From Theodoxus fluviatilis (Eukaryota; Mollusca; Gastropoda; Cycloneritida; Neritidae): DNA of 17,500 nucleotides. The DNA is taken from assembly GCA_034096865.1 (NCBI GenBank), contig JAWQFJ010009525.1:1-17500 (forward strand), read 5' to 3'. The first letter of the stretch is position 1. Every line of letters starts with the position of its first letter. The translations under genes and the position numbers were made by a program. Shown here piece after piece: positions 15,566-17,500 of this stretch. The notes beneath the pieces are model-generated. The model worked only from the letters and a program-made list of their open reading frames with translations. It was not told where the DNA came from and ran no database searches.

Positions 15566-15863
15566 GTGTGTGTCCTTGTCTTCCTAGTAGGAAGCCTGTG
15601 TTGATAATGTTGGTTGGTGTCTCTCTTGTCTTCCTGGTAGAAGGCCTGTGTTAGTGACTCTAGTTGGTGTCTGTCTTGTATTCTTAGTAGAATACCTAAT
15701 TGGAAGCGTTCGCTGGTGTCTCATGTGTCTTCCTGGTAGAAGGCCTGTATTGGTAGCGTTGGTTGGTGTCTCTCTTATTTCTACCTGAAACAAGGTCAGT
15801 ATTGATAGTGTTGTTGGTGTTTATCTTGTTTCTGCCTGTAAAAGGCTTGTATTGGCCGTGAAG
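15564..15863 (+). repeat. 50-bp minisatellite starting at the CAP splice donor
   Basis: Six units begin TTGGTGTCTCTCTTGTCTTC or similar, at about 15564, 15614, 15664, 15713, 15763 and 15814 (spacings 50, 50, 49, 50, 51). The typical unit is TTGGTGTCTCTCTTGTCTTC, CTGGTAGAAGGCCTGTGTTG and a variable ATAATG-like end. The first unit overlaps the exon end (ATGGTGTGTGTCC). Each unit combines a donor-like G-GTGTCT with a pyrimidine tract and TAG that resembles an acceptor. The minus-strand frames over it (for example 15584-15793) are repeat artefacts. Confidence 0.85.
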
Positions 15864-16255
15864 TCGTGCATTCCGTACGGTTTGCATGAGTGCATTGAAG
15901 TGACTAGCAAGGGTGATTTATCTAGGGGGTCCTGATGCCCTTTGTGACGTATGTACTGCACGATCACCATGACATGAGATATGAATTTAAGGCATGTTCC
16001 ATACATTCCCACCCCCAACCTACTCCCACCTGCATCCCAACGATATAGTCCTATGAATGCAAAGTTTGTTCAACACTCACTTTCTAGGCACCAAAATATT
16101 GTCGCATGAAGACAAAAATAACCCATAATCACAATATCCATCCATTTCGAGTTTATTTTTCCACGGCAGCCCAAGATGGCAGTGGTGTTATGAAACGCGT
16201 AGCAGTGCACAAGGTTGAGTTATGAGTTTGCAATAGTCTCTCATTGTTTACTCAC
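15864..16255 (+). other. Presumed intron or downstream sequence, no gene seen
   Basis: Mixed composition with no frames or repeats recognised. If the CAP gene continues past the right edge, this is intron 1. Confidence 0.4.
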
Positions 16256-17500
16256 ATGCGAAGCAAAAGTGAGTCTATATGTACTCACCCGTTTCGTCCG
16301 TCCGTTCGTCCGGGCGTCCGGGCGGCGTGTGGTCCTTACAAACTTTAACGTTGGATTTTTCTCGGAGACTATTCAGTCTATCAACACCCAATTTGGCATG
16401 ATGGTGTATGATGACAAGGCCTCAAAAAACATACATAGTGACTTGACCTTGCTTCAAGGTCAAGGTCGCAGGGACCGTCTAAAAAGCAGCCTTTTTTCAC
16501 ATTTTCCCAATTTTTGACTGAAGTTTTTGAGATTGGATACCTGACCTATATATGGTTTATAGGGCAAAGTAATCCGTATCTTGTGATACCAGTTTGATTG
16601 AACTTGCTTCAAGGTCAAGGTCACAGGAGCTCTTTAAAGTTGGATTGTATACATATTTTTTTAAGTGACCTTGACCCTGAACTATGTAAGATTACTCTTC
16701 CAAACTTCATAACATTGTAGTACACATGTTATACTTTCATACTAGGTCACCCGTGTCGTCCGTCCGGGCGTCCGGGCGTCCGTCCGGGCGTCTGGGCGTC
16801 CAGTAATCCTTAAAAAACTTTAACGTTGAATTTTTCTCGGAGACTATTAAGTCTATCAACACACAATTAGGCATGATGATGTAGGATGACAAGGCCTCAC
16901 AAAAAATACATAGTGACTTGACCTTGCTTCAAGGTCACAGGAGCTCTTCAAAGTTGGATTGTATAAATATGTTGAAGTGACCTTGACCCTGAACTATGGA
17001 AGATAACTGTTTCAAACTTAATAATTATGTGGGGCACATGTTATACTTTCATCATGAGACACATTTGGTCACATATCATCAAGGTCAAGGTTACCGTTCG
17101 TCCGGGGGTCCGGGGGTCCTGTCATCCGTAAAAAAACTTTAACGTTGGATTTTTCTCGGAGACTATTAAGTCTATCAACACCCAATTTGGCATGATGGTG
17201 TAGAATGACAAGGCCTCACAAAACATGCACAGTGACTTGACCTTGATTCAAGGTCAAGGTCACAGGAGCTCTTTAAAGTTGGATTGTATACATATTTTGA
17301 AGTGACCTTGACCCTGAACTATGGAAGATAACTCTTCCAAAATTCACAGCATTGTAGTACACATGTTATACTTTCATCATGAGACACATTTGGTCACATA
17401 TCATCAAGGTCAAGGTCACTTTGACCCTTATGAAATGTGACCAAAATGGGGTAGTGAACCACTAAAAGTGACCATATCTCATGGTAGAAAGTGCCAATAA
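16256..17500 (+). repeat. Three-copy dispersed-type repeat rich in TCAAGGTCA
   Basis: A left boundary at about 16256 (CATGCGAAGCAAAAGTGAGT, with a GTGAGT/ACTCAC hairpin at 16269-16288) is followed by CGTCCGTCC/GTCCGGGCG blocks at 16299-16323, 16757-16800 and 17095-17118. After each comes the same module: AACTTTAACGTTGGATTTTT, CTCGGAGACTATT, GTCTATCAACAC, GGCATGATG, ATGACAAGGCCTCA, GTGACTTGACCTTG, then AGGAGCTCTT, AAAGTTGGATTGTATA and TGACCTTGACCCTGAACTATG. The ACTTTAACG anchor lies at 16342, 16817 and 17136 (spacings 475 and 319). The first copy is longer by about 150 bp, having an extra CTGACCTATATATGG-containing segment. The array runs off the right edge. It encodes no credible protein. The family is one I associate with molluscan genomes from memory; the class is unknown. 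Confidence 0.85.

Noticed and set aside
16215..16517. 100-codon plus-strand frame at the start of the right-hand repeat
   Set aside because: Not conserved as a frame in the second and third repeat copies; composition follows the repeat.

Overview
This window reads as non-coding, repeat-dense animal nuclear DNA, most likely from a mollusc or another marine lophotrochozoan. The reasons are: no long reading frames outside simple repeats; one exon with a proper splice donor; fragments of non-LTR retrotransposons; many long microsatellites; and a right-hand repeat family built from CGTCCGTCCGGGCG and TCAAGGTCA blocks, of a kind I associate from memory with molluscan genomes. The clade was not checked against any database. 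LAYOUT. 1-2340: AT-rich intergenic or intronic DNA with one polyadenylation signal on the plus strand and a short candidate internal exon on the minus strand (1452-1556). 2345-3090: a duplicated block whose second copy appears to be split by a SINE-like insertion that ends in a strong hairpin. 3100-5850: no gene; poly-C, three copies of a 26-28 bp dispersed motif, and a terminal fragment of a pogo/Tigger-like DNA transposon next to a TA. 5850-9060: no supportable gene; a large CAGACAGG minisatellite (7157-7611) abutting a retroposon-like 3' end, plus a 34-bp tandem duplication. 9060-10210: long CT tracts around a second retroposon 3' end, then on the minus strand a decayed LINE reverse-transcriptase C-terminus with its 3' UTR. 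10603-11165: about 560 bp of GAA/GAG purine repeat. 11287-11681: two diverged copies of one roughly 140-bp sequence, head to head around a GC-rich, promoter-like spacer. 12418-12563: a near-perfect 73-bp tandem duplication. 12647-12942: a 5'-truncated LINE copy with a TTCAG tail and a perfect 10-bp target-site duplication. 13209-13334: CT/CA array. 13708-14449: a probable non-autonomous DNA transposon with short inverted ends and TAA flanks. 14605-14936: CCAT array. 15431-15565: the best gene evidence, a first coding exon of a secreted CAP/SCP (CRISP, Ag5, PI16-like) protein on the plus strand. 15564-15863: a 50-bp minisatellite that starts at this exon's splice donor. 16256 to the window end: three copies of a repeat very dense in nuclear-receptor half-sites, presumably in intron 1 or downstream of the CAP gene. 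GENES TOGETHER. Only the CAP exon is well supported; the remaining exons of that gene must lie beyond the right edge or are not recognisable. There is no operon, RNA gene, CRISPR array or complete transposase. The interest lies in repeat architecture: insertions datable by target-site duplications, retroposon tails that adjoin microsatellites, a head-to-head duplicated sequence with conserved coding-like substitutions, and repeats that carry splice-site or receptor-site motifs.
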